A stretch of 64,000 nt of DNA from Microlunatus sp. Gsoil 973 (GTDB taxonomy: Bacteria; Actinomycetota; Actinomycetes; Propionibacteriales; Propionibacteriaceae), in contig NZ_CP046122.1 of assembly GCF_009707365.1 (NCBI RefSeq), forward strand, positions 2,852,001 to 2,916,000, given 5' to 3'. Numbering within the stretch: the stretch's first letter is position 1; each line of letters starts with the position of its first letter. Positions 46,805 to 55,631 of this stretch are shown here, piece by piece. The notes under the pieces are model-generated. The model did not search any database, was not told the DNA's origin, and saw nothing but the letters and a program-made list of their open reading frames with translations. The position numbers and the translations under genes are program-made.

Positions 46805-48106
46805 ATGCCGAGTCGTCCACGATGCTCGTGGCAGGTCGCGGGCCGGGCGATCACGTCCGGCCTGATACTCGGCCTCGTGCTCGGCCTGCTGACGACCGCA
46901 TGCACCTGGGGCTCCGCGCCGGAGCCGGGGTTGTTCGGGCGCAACCAGCCGTCCTCCGCCGGATCCGGTCCACCGTCGCCGCCGATCGGGCGGGTCAACC
47001 CGGACCTGCCCGTGCTCGGCGAGCGGACCCTCACCCCGGACCGCGTCGACGATCCACCCCTGCGGGTCGCCCTGCACGCACTCCGTCGGACGCCGGGTGG
47101 CACGCTGCTCGACTGGTCGGTGACCCCGCTGCAGGTGGTCGGGCTGCGGGTGGGTGATCCCGTCGACGCACACAGCACGGCCGCCGCGCTGGTCGCTGCC
47201 GCGGGCACCTTCCGGATCATCGACGGCGATCGCGGCACGGTGTACCGGCCGTTGATCAGTACGCGGTCCGGCAGGTACGTCGGCTCGGCGCCGGCGGGCG
47301 GCCTGCGCATCGGCGTGACCTCGCTGCTGCAGATCGCCTTCGGTGCGCTTCCGCCGACACTGCACAGTGTCAGCGTCGAACTGCCCGGAGTCGAACTCTT
47401 CACCGACGTACCGGTTCCGGACCCCGGGAGGTACTTCGGCCCGACCCGGGCGGTCGACCTGGCCCGCAGTCCCGACGTCGACGAGGTCATCCGCTGGTCA
47501 CCCGCCTTCGTCTATCACGCGGCTGGAGGTCAGCGGTTCCGGATCGGCATCGTCGCCGTCGAGTCCGCCTCGGACGCGACGTCGATCGTCTGGTCGATCT
47601 GGAGCATCACCGACGGTGACGGTCTGCGCGGTGCCGCCGGCCCCCCGATCACCGACCGTCACGATGCCTTGGGCCATCGCAGCACCGCCAGCGGGCTGCG
47701 CCTCATCCCGGCAGGATCTGCCCGGGCGATCACGGTCTGGCACGAATCGACCGGGCCGGAGGGCGGCGGCGATGCGTTCTGTCTGTGCACCGATCTGCGG
47801 ACCGCGCCCACCGATCTGTCCCGGGCCCGTCGATCGATCACCGTGGTCAGCAATCTGCCGCCCCTTCCGTTGCGCACCCAGTTCGTCGACGTCGTACTGC
47901 CCGGGGTCGGACGGATGCAGCACATCCCGGTCAGCGAATCGCTGGATTCCAGCTCCCAGGTGGCGGGGGCCATCCAGGACGTCAGCGGTGAGGTCGAAGC
48001 ACCGAGCGGCCGGTGGGAGGCGGCGACCGGGAACACCTGGCCGCCGCCCCGACCATCGCGCGACGTGCTTCGGCACACGCGCGAGGTGGTCGCCCGCCTC
48101 GATTGA
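46805..48106 (+). CDS. Predicted lipoprotein of unknown function
   Basis: 433 residues. A signal segment ITSGLILGLVLGLL ends TTAC, a passable lipobox. The rest is globular with no recognised family (RVALHALRRTPGGTLLDWSVTPLQVVGLRVGD, VSVELPGVELFTDVPV). A possible weak terminator for the MFS gene, GACCC-N8-GGGTC-like, lies near 46722-46741. Convergent with the next gene. Confidence 0.7.
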   Translation: MPSRPRCSWQVAGRAITSGLILGLVLGLLTTACTWGSAPEPGLFGRNQPSSAGSGPPSPPIGRVNPDLPVLGERTLTPDRVDDPPLRVALHALRRTPGGTLLDWSVTPLQVVGLRVGDPVDAHSTAAALVAAAGTFRIIDGDRGTVYRPLISTRSGRYVGSAPAGGLRIGVTSLLQIAFGALPPTLHSVSVELPGVELFTDVPVPDPGRYFGPTRAVDLARSPDVDEVIRWSPAFVYHAAGGQRFRIGIVAVESASDATSIVWSIWSITDGDGLRGAAGPPITDRHDALGHRSTASGLRLIPAGSARAITVWHESTGPEGGGDAFCLCTDLRTAPTDLSRARRSITVVSNLPPLPLRTQFVDVVLPGVGRMQHIPVSESLDSSSQVAGAIQDVSGEVEAPSGRWEAATGNTWPPPRPSRDVLRHTREVVARLD

Positions 48107-48120
48107 TCAGGCGCGATCGA

Positions 48121-48750
48121 TCAGGCGGCTGCGGCCGTCCGCGGCCACTCACGACTGCTCCGTCCGGTCCAGTTCACCAGCCGCTGGGTGGGCGTGGCGT
48201 CCGGCGCGGATTCGACGACAGGACCGAACGGGATCTGGCCGCCCCGTGGCTGCGCCGGAAGTGCCCGCTGAGCCGCGGCCAGCGCTGCCCGAGCGAGATC
48301 CTCATCCGCCTCGGCCGGCTGGCCGGTCGCGACGGCCAGATCCCAGCCGTGGGTGACCGCCTCCTGCAGATAACCGCCGAGCGCGAGCGCACCGGGTACG
48401 GTTCCCCAGGGTGCGGCGACGGGTCTGCTCAGGTCCGCTGCCGCCCAGGCCTGCCGGCTCGCCTCGGCAACAGCTCGATAGCCGTCGGCCAGATCACCGT
48501 CGGGCAGATCGCTGAGGAACGGGATGGATCGCGCATCGCCACCGTTCGCCATCACCTCGACCCGGCGAGCGCCGGTCCAGAGATGGGCGATCAACTTCTC
48601 GACGTCGAGGTCCTCGCACGGGGTCGGATCGCCGAACTGCTCAGGTGTGACGCCGGCGATCAGTCCCGCCACCCACTGCTGGGCACGAGCCAGCTTCGGG
48701 CGGAGATCGGGCAGTCGGTCAGGGACAAGGGCTGGCACTGAAGTGTTCAT
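48121..48750 (-). CDS. TIGR03086 family protein (mycothiol-dependent maleylpyruvate isomerase-like N-terminal fold)
   Basis: About 209 residues. Recognised by LARAQQWVAGLIAGVTPEQFGDPTPCEDLDVEKLIAHLW, GTVPGALALGGYLQEAVTHGWDLAVATGQ and the RLVNWTGRSSREW ending, features of TIGR03086 proteins. The His in ITHLW-like and VTHGWD motifs may bind metal. Specific reaction unknown. ATG 48750 has GGAG upstream. Divergent from the WYL regulator, which may control it. Confidence 0.85.
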   Translation of the reverse strand: MNTSVPALVPDRLPDLRPKLARAQQWVAGLIAGVTPEQFGDPTPCEDLDVEKLIAHLWTGARRVEVMANGGDARSIPFLSDLPDGDLADGYRAVAEASRQAWAAADLSRPVAAPWGTVPGALALGGYLQEAVTHGWDLAVATGQPAEADEDLARAALAAAQRALPAQPRGGQIPFGPVVESAPDATPTQRLVNWTGRSSREWPRTAAAA

Positions 48751-48812
48751 GCCTTCAGTCTCCGACCCGAATAGTGACATCTCATGTCGTGTATTTGTGA
48801 AAAGTTGGAGTC

Positions 48813-49773
48813 ATGCGCGCCGATCGACTGCTGACCCTCGTTGCCCTGCTTCGTCGGCACGGCAAACTCTCGGCGGCCGAACTCGCCCGCCGGCTCGAGG
48901 TCGACCGGCGTACGGTGCTGCGGGACGTCGAGGCACTGTCCACTGCCGGCTTCCCCCGTCTACGCCGAGCGCGGGCGGAACGGCGGGTTCGCCCTGCTGC
49001 CCGAATACCGGCCGGATGTCGGCGGCCTGACCGCGGATGAGACCAAAGCCCTCTTCCTCGCCGGCGGCCAACCGATCCTGGCCCGGTTCGGGCTGGCCGA
49101 ACCACTGGCATCCGCGCTGACCAAACTCGGCATGGACCTCCCCGAGGACCGGCGCAGTGCGGTGGATGAGGCCGGCAGCCGGATCCTGATCGATGCCGGC
49201 GGCTGGGCCACCGGGCCGGAGCCGTTGCCCTGCCTGGAAACCGTGCACCGGGCGGTGCTCGCCGACCGCCGGTTGCGCGTGCACTACCTTCCCCGGCCGG
49301 GCAGGAGACCGGGGGTGCGCACAGTGGATCCGTACGGACTGCTGCAGGCCGCCGGGACCTGGTACCTGATCGCCGCCCACCGGGGACGGCCCCGCACCTA
49401 CCGGATCTCCCGGATGGTCTCGGCCGCGATCCTGCCGCAGCCCAGCAATCGGCCGCACGATCTTGATCTTGCCGGTCTGTGGGAACGTCTCCGCGCCGAG
49501 TACGCCGATGCCTCACCGGTGATCATGATCAGAATCAGGGTCCCGGCGCGGTTCGTCGACCTGGTCCGGCGCAATCTCGCCATCCAACTCGCCGGGCCGC
49601 CGACAGTCACTCCGGACGGGGATTCCATGATCATCGAAGCGCCGGTGACCGGTCTGCGTGGCACGACAGGGATGCTCGCCGGCTTCGGCTCCATGATCGA
49701 AGTACTTCAACCACAGGAACTGATCGACTCGCTGCTCGAGGTCGCCGACCAGCTCAAGAAGCTGTACGACTAG
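48813..49773 (+). pseudogene. YafY-type helix-turn-helix / WYL regulator with one-base frameshift
   Basis: From ATG 48813 (GGAG upstream) the first frame gives RADRLLTLVALLRRHGKLSAAELARRLEVDRRTVLRDVEALSTAGFP, an HTH_11 domain. The protein then continues one base later as VYAERGRNGGFALLPEYRPDVGGL and the WYL domain to KKLYD. One surplus C in the C5 run at 48953-48957 explains it. Repaired length is about 319 residues, normal for the family. Either an inactivated regulator or a base-calling error. Confidence 0.85.
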
Positions 49774-50579
49774 TCGTCGGAGGTGACTTCGGTCAACTCC
49801 TTGATCATCGGCACGACCTCGGCGATCGACTCCTTGACCATCGTCGGGTGGTACGGGAAGCCACCGACCTGCTCGCGGGCGGTCGACCCGGTCAGCACCA
49901 GGATGGTCCGCATGCCTGCCTCGATCCCGGCGATCACGTCGGTGTCCATCCGGTCCCCGATCATGATCGTCGTCTCGGAATGGGCCTGCAGCCGGTTCAG
50001 TGCCGACCGCATCATCAGCGGGTTCGGCTTACCGACGTAGTACGGCGCCAAACCGGTGGCCCGGGTGATCAGCGCAGCCACCGACCCGGTCGCCGGCAAC
50101 GACCCTTCCGGGGACGGGCCGGTCGCATCCGGGTTGGTGGCGATGAACTTCGCGCCCCGTTCCAGCAGCCGGATGGCCCGGGTGATCGCCGCGAACGAGT
50201 AGGTGCGGGTCTCACCGAGCACGACGTAGTCTGGATCGGTCTCGGTGAGGACGAAGCCGGCATCGTGCAACGCGGTGGTCAGTCCTGCCTCGCCGATCAC
50301 GAAGGCTGACCCGTGGGGCGTCTGCTCGGAGAGGAACTGTGCGGTCGCCAACGCCGATGTCCAGATCGCTTCCTCCGGCACCTCGATGCCGCTGGCCAGC
50401 AACCGAGCCCTGAGATCCCGCGCGGTGTAGATCGAGTTGTTGGTCAGCACCAGGAACCGCAGCGCGTTCTCCTGCAGTGCGGCGATGAATTCGGCCGCTC
50501 CGGGCTGTGCGCTGTTCTCGTGGACCAGCACACCGTCCATGTCGGTCAGCCAACTGTGTACCGGCCTGCTCCCATCCAT
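49770..50579 (-). CDS. HAD superfamily IIA phosphatase (NagD-like)
   Basis: About 269 residues. HAD motifs: WLTDMDGVLVHEN (nucleophile and acid Asp), VLTNNSIYTARDL (motif II), the Lys in YYVGKPNPLMMR (motif III) and MIGDRMDTDVIAGIEAGM (motif IV). The cap is of the IIA type. Hydrolyses a small phosphate ester, with many substrates possible. Overlaps the end of the WYL gene by four bases, tail to tail. ATG 50579 follows a G-rich stretch. Confidence 0.9.
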   Translation of the reverse strand: MDGSRPVHSWLTDMDGVLVHENSAQPGAAEFIAALQENALRFLVLTNNSIYTARDLRARLLASGIEVPEEAIWTSALATAQFLSEQTPHGSAFVIGEAGLTTALHDAGFVLTETDPDYVVLGETRTYSFAAITRAIRLLERGAKFIATNPDATGPSPEGSLPATGSVAALITRATGLAPYYVGKPNPLMMRSALNRLQAHSETTIMIGDRMDTDVIAGIEAGMRTILVLTGSTAREQVGGFPYHPTMVKESIAEVVPMIKELTEVTSDD

Positions 50580-50610
50580 GCCCCCATCTTGCCCGCCCAC
50601 TCCCGCTCCG

Positions 50611-50670
50611 CACTCCCCAGATCGGCGAGGGGTCAGATATTCCCTCATATTCGCGGCGCGTCGCGATCCC
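50611..50670. repeat. Third copy of the dispersed intergenic repeat
   Basis: CACTCCCC, then CGGCGAGGGGTCAGATATT, then CCCTCATATTCGCGGCGCGTCGCG, matching 41183-41239 at most positions. It lies upstream of the HAD gene and downstream of recQ. No gene is present in 50580-50750. Confidence 0.65.
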
Positions 50671-50750
50671 AGCAGGTCATCCGACGTCACCGAGGACGGT
50701 CGGTGTCGATCGTCACGATTGTGCGCTGACGGCTGCCGGGACCCTCGTGA

Positions 50751-52841
50751 TCACGGCAGCTGATGGACGGCGAACGGCAACACAGTGGTCGCCCCGGCGT
50801 CGGTGATCAACTTCCCGGCGACGGTCAGTGTCCAGCGGGTCCGGATGGTGTCGTCGACCAGCAACACCGCGCCGTCGAAGGCGACGCCCTGCCGAAGAGC
50901 CAGACCGTCGAGCAGCTCGCGGACCCGGGTGGCCGAGGTCGCGTCGTCGGTCGGACGGCGGCCGACGATCCCCAGGGCGTCGACAACCGGCAACCGTCCC
51001 ACCTGACCCAGGTGACCGGCGATCGAATTGATCAAGATCGGGAACCGCCGGGACGGCATCGGGACGACGGCGACCGGCCGCTGCCAGCCGCGTGACCAGC
51101 GTTTCAGCACCTCGACGGCTCCGTCCAGGACCTCCCGCGGTGCCACAGCATCCCGCTGCCAGAGGGTTGCCAATGTCTGCTGCCAGGCCGGGTCGTCGGC
51201 GTACGCGATCGCCCGGCCCTCGGCCAGGAAGTTGATCTTCCCCTTGACGCCATCGATCCTGGACGGCCAGAGCTTGCGTGGTTCGATCACCACATCCAGC
51301 CCGCGGAAGAAGTGCTGGGCGGCACGTACGGTGTCCGGGTCGGGGCGCGGACCCGGCGCGGGCAAGTCACCGGTACAGACCGAACACCGGCCGCACGGTG
51401 ACGGATCCGGGTCGTCGAGGGCCTGCTGCAGGAACTGCATCAGGCACCCGTCACCGTGGGCGTAATGGCGCATCAGATCGGCCTCCGCGGCCCGGACCCG
51501 GCGCAGTTCGGACCATTTGCCGTCGTCGTAGGTCCAGCCCTTTCCGGTCGCGAGCCAGCCACCGGGCACCTTGTCCACGGCGTCGTCGGTGGCGAGGATC
51601 TTCAGCAGGGTCGACAACCGGCCCGGCCGGACCCCGGTCGCGGTGCTGATCGCGGCCTCCGACTGCGGTTCGTCGCCGACCACCTCCAGCACCCGATCGA
51701 CCTGATCGGGGTCCGGGATCCCTGCGGTGGCGAAGTATTCCCAGATTCGCTCGTCGGAGACCGACGGCACGAGCACGGCAACCGCCTCGTCGAGTGCCCG
51801 GCCGGCGCGTCCGACCTGTTGGTAGTAGGCGACCGGCGAGGCGGGTGAACCCAGATGGATGCAGAACGCAAGATCGGGTTTGTCGTACCCCATGCCGAGC
51901 GCGGACGTGGCAACCAGCGCCTTGATCCTGTTGTCCCGAAGTTGATCTTCGAGCTCAGTACGGTTCTCGGTCTGTCCGGTGTACGCCGCGACCTGCTGAC
52001 GCTGACCGGCAAGACCCTGTTCGGCCAGGTACTGGTTCAGGAAGGCCGCGACGCGGTCCGCCTCGGCAACGGTCAACACGTACACGATGCCGGAACCCGG
52101 CAGCGCGCACAGCGCCTCGGCGACCCAGGCGTACCGTTCGAGCGGCGCCAACTCCGGCACCACGGCCAACCGCAGGGACGACCTGGCCAGCGAGCCGCGG
52201 AACGTGACGGTGTCCGTGCCGAGCTGCCGGGCCACGTCGGCGGTGACCCGCTGGTTGGCGGTCGCTGTGGTGGCCAGGACGGGCGTCTGGGGCGCCAGCG
52301 CCAGCAGTGCCCTGGTCAGCCGCTGGTAGTCCGGACGGAAGTCGAATCCCCAGTCCGAGACACAATGTGCCTCGTCGATGACTAGCAGACCGCAGCGGGA
52401 GAGGAGTCGGGGCAGCCGGTCGGCGAACCGGGGATTGCCCAGCCGCTCCGGTGAGACCAACAGCACGTCCAACCGGTCGGCGTCGAGATCGGAGAAGATC
52501 GACTCCCAGTCGTCGACATTGGTCGAATTGATGGTCGCCGCCCGCAGACCCGCACGCTCCGCGGCCGAGATCTGGTCGCGCATCAGGGCCAGCAGGGGTG
52601 AGACGACCAGCGTCGGCCCGGCACCGCCGGCGCGCAACGCCGCAGTCGCGCCCCAGTAGACGGCCGACTTGCCCCAACCAGTCGCCTGCACCACCAGCAC
52701 ACGCTTGTGCTCGTCGACCAGCGCAGTGACCGCGCGCGCCTGGTCCTCGCGCGCTCGTGCCTGTGGACCCGCGACCGCCCGGATCGTGCGGTCGAGGATC
52801 TCTGCGGTCTGCGTTGCGGTGCCGGCCATGCCCGCCATCAT
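50751..52841 (-). CDS. RecQ-family DNA helicase with a phosphoribosyltransferase-like C-terminus
   Basis: About 696 residues. Motor: Walker A QATGWGKSAVYWG, DEAH box in LLVIDEAHCVSDWGFDFRPDYQRL, motif III ATTATANQRV, motif V ATSALGMGYDKPDL and motif VI QQVGRAGRALDEA. Zinc-binding cysteines follow (GDGCLMQF, PCGRCSVCTGD). The last 120 residues contain VLLVDDTIRTRWTLTVAGKLI, which is the PRPP-loop pattern of ComF-type phosphoribosyltransferases. The winged-helix and HRDC parts of classical RecQ are not evident. Unwinds DNA 3' to 5'; what the tail does is unknown. Several ATGs cluster at the start. Confidence 0.9.
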   Translation of the reverse strand: MMAGMAGTATQTAEILDRTIRAVAGPQARAREDQARAVTALVDEHKRVLVVQATGWGKSAVYWGATAALRAGGAGPTLVVSPLLALMRDQISAAERAGLRAATINSTNVDDWESIFSDLDADRLDVLLVSPERLGNPRFADRLPRLLSRCGLLVIDEAHCVSDWGFDFRPDYQRLTRALLALAPQTPVLATTATANQRVTADVARQLGTDTVTFRGSLARSSLRLAVVPELAPLERYAWVAEALCALPGSGIVYVLTVAEADRVAAFLNQYLAEQGLAGQRQQVAAYTGQTENRTELEDQLRDNRIKALVATSALGMGYDKPDLAFCIHLGSPASPVAYYQQVGRAGRALDEAVAVLVPSVSDERIWEYFATAGIPDPDQVDRVLEVVGDEPQSEAAISTATGVRPGRLSTLLKILATDDAVDKVPGGWLATGKGWTYDDGKWSELRRVRAAEADLMRHYAHGDGCLMQFLQQALDDPDPSPCGRCSVCTGDLPAPGPRPDPDTVRAAQHFFRGLDVVIEPRKLWPSRIDGVKGKINFLAEGRAIAYADDPAWQQTLATLWQRDAVAPREVLDGAVEVLKRWSRGWQRPVAVVPMPSRRFPILINSIAGHLGQVGRLPVVDALGIVGRRPTDDATSATRVRELLDGLALRQGVAFDGAVLLVDDTIRTRWTLTVAGKLITDAGATTVLPFAVHQLP

Positions 52842-52912
52842 GCCTGCTGCCGGTGACGACGTGACCAGCCCGCGGTGCCACTACCGCCGGGTCGTGCCGC
52901 CCCCGCCCACCC

Positions 52913-53054
52913 CCGCACCGCTTGGTCGGTGCCGCACCAGTCGCTCGCCGCCGCCCCAGCTGCTCCCCGCCGCACCAGTTGCTCGCCGCCGCACCAGTTG
53001 CTCGCCCCGCACCACCTGCCCGGCCGCGCACCCACTGCAGGCGGTGCGCGGCCG
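52913..53054. repeat. 19-bp tandem repeats ending in a perfect hairpin
   Basis: CCGCACC-like units begin at 52913, 52932, 52951, 52970, 52989 and 53007. A typical unit is CCGCACCAGTTGCTCGCCG. They lead into a perfect hairpin with 12-bp arms CGGCCGCGCACC (53021-53032) and 53043-53054 and a 10-base loop. The 50 bases around the hairpin match 9425-9474 at most positions. The 318 bases between recQ and the next gene hold nothing else visible. Confidence 0.88.
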
Positions 53055-53159
53055 AGTTGCCGGTGCGGGAACAAGCACGGGAGCATGGTGGACAGTGCTC
53101 GACCGGCGATGGCTGTCGACCGGAACGCACATGAATCCACGGAGAGGGTGGGATGGGTG

Positions 53160-54179
53160 ATGGCGGACTCGGACCGGCCGGTGATCGGAATCGTCGGCGG
53201 CGGTATCCGCGGGTCGATGTATGCGGCTGCGGTTCGTCAGCACCCGGCGGCCGACCTGGCCGGGATCTGTGAATCCGACACCGGGCGGGCGGACCGGCTG
53301 TCCCAGGAGTTCTCCGTGCCGGTCCATGCCGATCTGGGATCGATGATCGCCGACCTGCCGGAGCTGACCGCGCTGGTGGTCGCCACCCCGGACTTCGCCC
53401 ATCGCGAAGTCGCGCTGCTCGGTATCGAGCACGGACTGGATCTGATGATCGAGAAACCGCTGGCCACCTCGGGCGAGGACGCCCGGGCGATCGTCGCAGC
53501 CGCCGAGTCCGTCGGCAGGATGATCATGGTCGGCTTCGAGAACCGGTGGAATCCGCGGTTCGTCCGGATCCGGCAGGACCTGGCCGAGGCGGGGTCGCCG
53601 ATGGTCAACCAGGTGATCAATCTCAACGACACCAGCTATGTGCCGACCGGGATGCTGGGATGGGCGGCACGGTCCTCACCCGGCTGGTTCCTGATGCCGC
53701 ACACCCTCGATCTTGCCTGCTGGTTGTCCGGCGCACGGCCGACGGAGGTGTACGCCCGTGGCCGGCGCGGGTTCCTTGATGCCAGGAGGGTGCCCACCTG
53801 GGATGCGATCACGGCGACCTTCGGCATGTCGGACGGATCGTTGCTGGTGTTGAACTCCCAGTGGGTGTTGCCGCAAAGTTATCCGGCGGTCTTCGACTTC
53901 CGGTACGAGTTGCACACCGAGACCGCCAGCTACCAGATCGACGTCGCCGACTCCGGTGTGACCCGCTACGACGGCGACGGCATCAGCCGGCCACAGTTCG
54001 GAGTGATCGAGCAGCCGAAGCTGTCCGGAGTGCCGATCGACATGATCAACAGCTTCATCGACCGGTTGAACGGCGCCGATCTCGACCTGCCCGACGGTCG
54101 GCACGGCGAGTTGATCACCCTGGCGATCGAAGCCGTCCACACCAGCATCTCCGAGGGGCGACCGATCACGATCCGGTGA
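53160..54179 (+). CDS. Gfo/Idh/MocA family oxidoreductase
   Basis: About 339 residues. Rossmann start VIGIVGGGIRGSMYAAAV, then the family motif LMIEKPLATSGEDARAIV with its catalytic Lys, and a C-terminal alpha/beta domain with PHTLDLACWLSGA. Oxidises or reduces a sugar or cyclitol with NAD(P); the substrate is unknown. ATG 53160 has a G-rich ribosome site. Its last 14 bases overlap the end of the kynureninase gene on the other strand. Confidence 0.88.
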   Translation: MADSDRPVIGIVGGGIRGSMYAAAVRQHPAADLAGICESDTGRADRLSQEFSVPVHADLGSMIADLPELTALVVATPDFAHREVALLGIEHGLDLMIEKPLATSGEDARAIVAAAESVGRMIMVGFENRWNPRFVRIRQDLAEAGSPMVNQVINLNDTSYVPTGMLGWAARSSPGWFLMPHTLDLACWLSGARPTEVYARGRRGFLDARRVPTWDAITATFGMSDGSLLVLNSQWVLPQSYPAVFDFRYELHTETASYQIDVADSGVTRYDGDGISRPQFGVIEQPKLSGVPIDMINSFIDRLNGADLDLPDGRHGELITLAIEAVHTSISEGRPITIR

Positions 54180-55392
54180 GGATGTCGCTGATCTCCTCGA
54201 TCGCGACGGCCACCTCGGTGAACGAGGTGGACAGTGGTGAGACGCCGAGCCGGATGCCGTCGGGTCGTCGAAAGTCCGGCAACACGCCGCGCTTCCAGAG
54301 TTCCTCCTTGACCTCGGCGAAACCTGCGGCCCGGATCGTCACATGGCCGCCACGATGCCGATGATCGCGGGGTGACCCGAGCCGTACGCCCAGGGGCGCC
54401 AGCTGCTCGTCGATCAGCTCGATCGCGAAGTCGGTCAGGGCAAGCGACTTCGCCCGGATCGCGTCCAGTCCGACCTCACCGATCAACGCGATGGCGTGCC
54501 GCAACGGAACCATGCCCAGGATCGGCGGTGTGCCGGTGAGAAAGCCGCGGATCCCCGGGTGTGGTTGATATCCGGGGCCCATGTCGAACGGTCGGGCATG
54601 TCCGATCCATCCCTGCAGCGGTTGCCGTGCCCGGTCCTGGTGGCGGGCCGCGACGTAGCCGAAGGCGGGTGCACCGGGGCCGCCGTTGAGGAACTTGTAG
54701 CCGCAGCCGACCGCGAAATCGACCTGCCAGTCGTCCAGCGCGATCGGAACCGCACCGACGGAGTGGCACAGGTCCCAGAGCACCGGTGCGCCGGCAGCAT
54801 GGACGACCTCGGTGATCCGTGCGGCGTCGGCGATGTAACCCGACCGGTAGGCGACGTGGCTGGCCAGGAACAGCGCGGTCCGCTCGCCGACCACCTCGGC
54901 GACCAGCTCGGCGGTCACACCGAGCGCGGGATCGGTGTCGATCCAGACCAGCCGGAGCCCGAGTTCGGACGCGATGCCTTCGATCAGGTACCTGTCGGTC
55001 GGAAAGTTGTCGATGTCGACGACGATCTCGTCGCGCTTCGGCGATCGCAGGGAGAGGGCCGCCCGAGCCAGCTTGTAGATCATCACCGACGTGGAGTCCG
55101 CGACGATCGTCTGACCCGGCGCTGCGCCCAGCGCGGCGGCCGCCAGCTCGTCCCCGACGCCCTGCGGCCAGTCCATCCACTCCTCGTCCCAGCCGCGGAT
55201 CAGCCGGGTGCCCCAGCTGTCGATGATGAACGTCCGCATCACCTCCGGCAGGTCGGCGGCCGGACGGCCGAGTGAGTTGCCGTCGAGATAGGCACGGACC
55301 GACCCGTCAGCCGGTGGCACGAAGCGATCGAGCTGACCGCGCAGCGGATCGGCGCGGTCGAGGCGCTCGGCGCGGTCGCTGGCTGCGGTCAT
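54166..55392 (-). CDS. kynU: Kynureninase
   Basis: 408 residues, usual length. Fold-type I PLP enzyme of the aminotransferase V class: YLDGNSLGRP, WGTRLIRGWDEEWMDWP, ADSTSVMIYKLARAAL, LWDLCHSVGAVPI, and the PLP Lys in GCGYKFLNGGPGAPAF; GWIGHARPFDMGPGY and GIRGFLTGTPPILG follow. It splits kynurenine to anthranilate and alanine. No other tryptophan-degradation gene is in the window. ATG start. Confidence 0.93.
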   Translation of the reverse strand: MTAASDRAERLDRADPLRGQLDRFVPPADGSVRAYLDGNSLGRPAADLPEVMRTFIIDSWGTRLIRGWDEEWMDWPQGVGDELAAAALGAAPGQTIVADSTSVMIYKLARAALSLRSPKRDEIVVDIDNFPTDRYLIEGIASELGLRLVWIDTDPALGVTAELVAEVVGERTALFLASHVAYRSGYIADAARITEVVHAAGAPVLWDLCHSVGAVPIALDDWQVDFAVGCGYKFLNGGPGAPAFGYVAARHQDRARQPLQGWIGHARPFDMGPGYQPHPGIRGFLTGTPPILGMVPLRHAIALIGEVGLDAIRAKSLALTDFAIELIDEQLAPLGVRLGSPRDHRHRGGHVTIRAAGFAEVKEELWKRGVLPDFRRPDGIRLGVSPLSTSFTEVAVAIEEISDILTGS

Positions 55393-55468
55393 GTCCCCGA
55401 CCGTACTGCAGCAGGCTGCACCGCTGCTCGGGTCAGACCGTGGGGCACGACGGATGATCCCGCCACGC

Positions 55469-55485
55469 GTACCGCATGCCGGTAC
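55469..55485. promoter_or_regulatory. Palindrome upstream of the ABC operon
   Basis: GTACCG-CATGC-CGGTAC, a perfect 6-5-6 dyad, lies 100 bases ahead of the small leader frame, in the region between kynU and the transporter genes. A regulator site is plausible; the IclR protein at the other end of the locus is one candidate. Confidence 0.4.
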
Positions 55486-55568
55486 GTCCCATGGTCATTC
55501 CGTCGTCCCGGTGCGACATTCGCCGTCAGGAGTCCGTCGACACACTCTGCGCCGAAGGAGAGGGGCTC

Positions 55569-55631
55569 ATGACGCACTCGCGAGCGGCAGTCTGGTCACG
55601 TCCGCCGGACCGGGGAGCTGAGGCGGCGTGA
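55569..55631 (+). CDS. Possible 20-residue leader peptide of the transporter operon
   Basis: ATG at 55569 follows a strong GAAGGAGAG ribosome site and opens a 20-codon frame (MTHSRAAVWS...). Its TGA overlaps the GTG start of the first permease (GTGA). The permease has no good ribosome site of its own, so translation may be coupled. No repeats of a single amino acid, so no obvious attenuation signal. It may also simply mark a mis-set permease start. Confidence 0.45.
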   Translation: MTHSRAAVWSRPPDRGAEAA

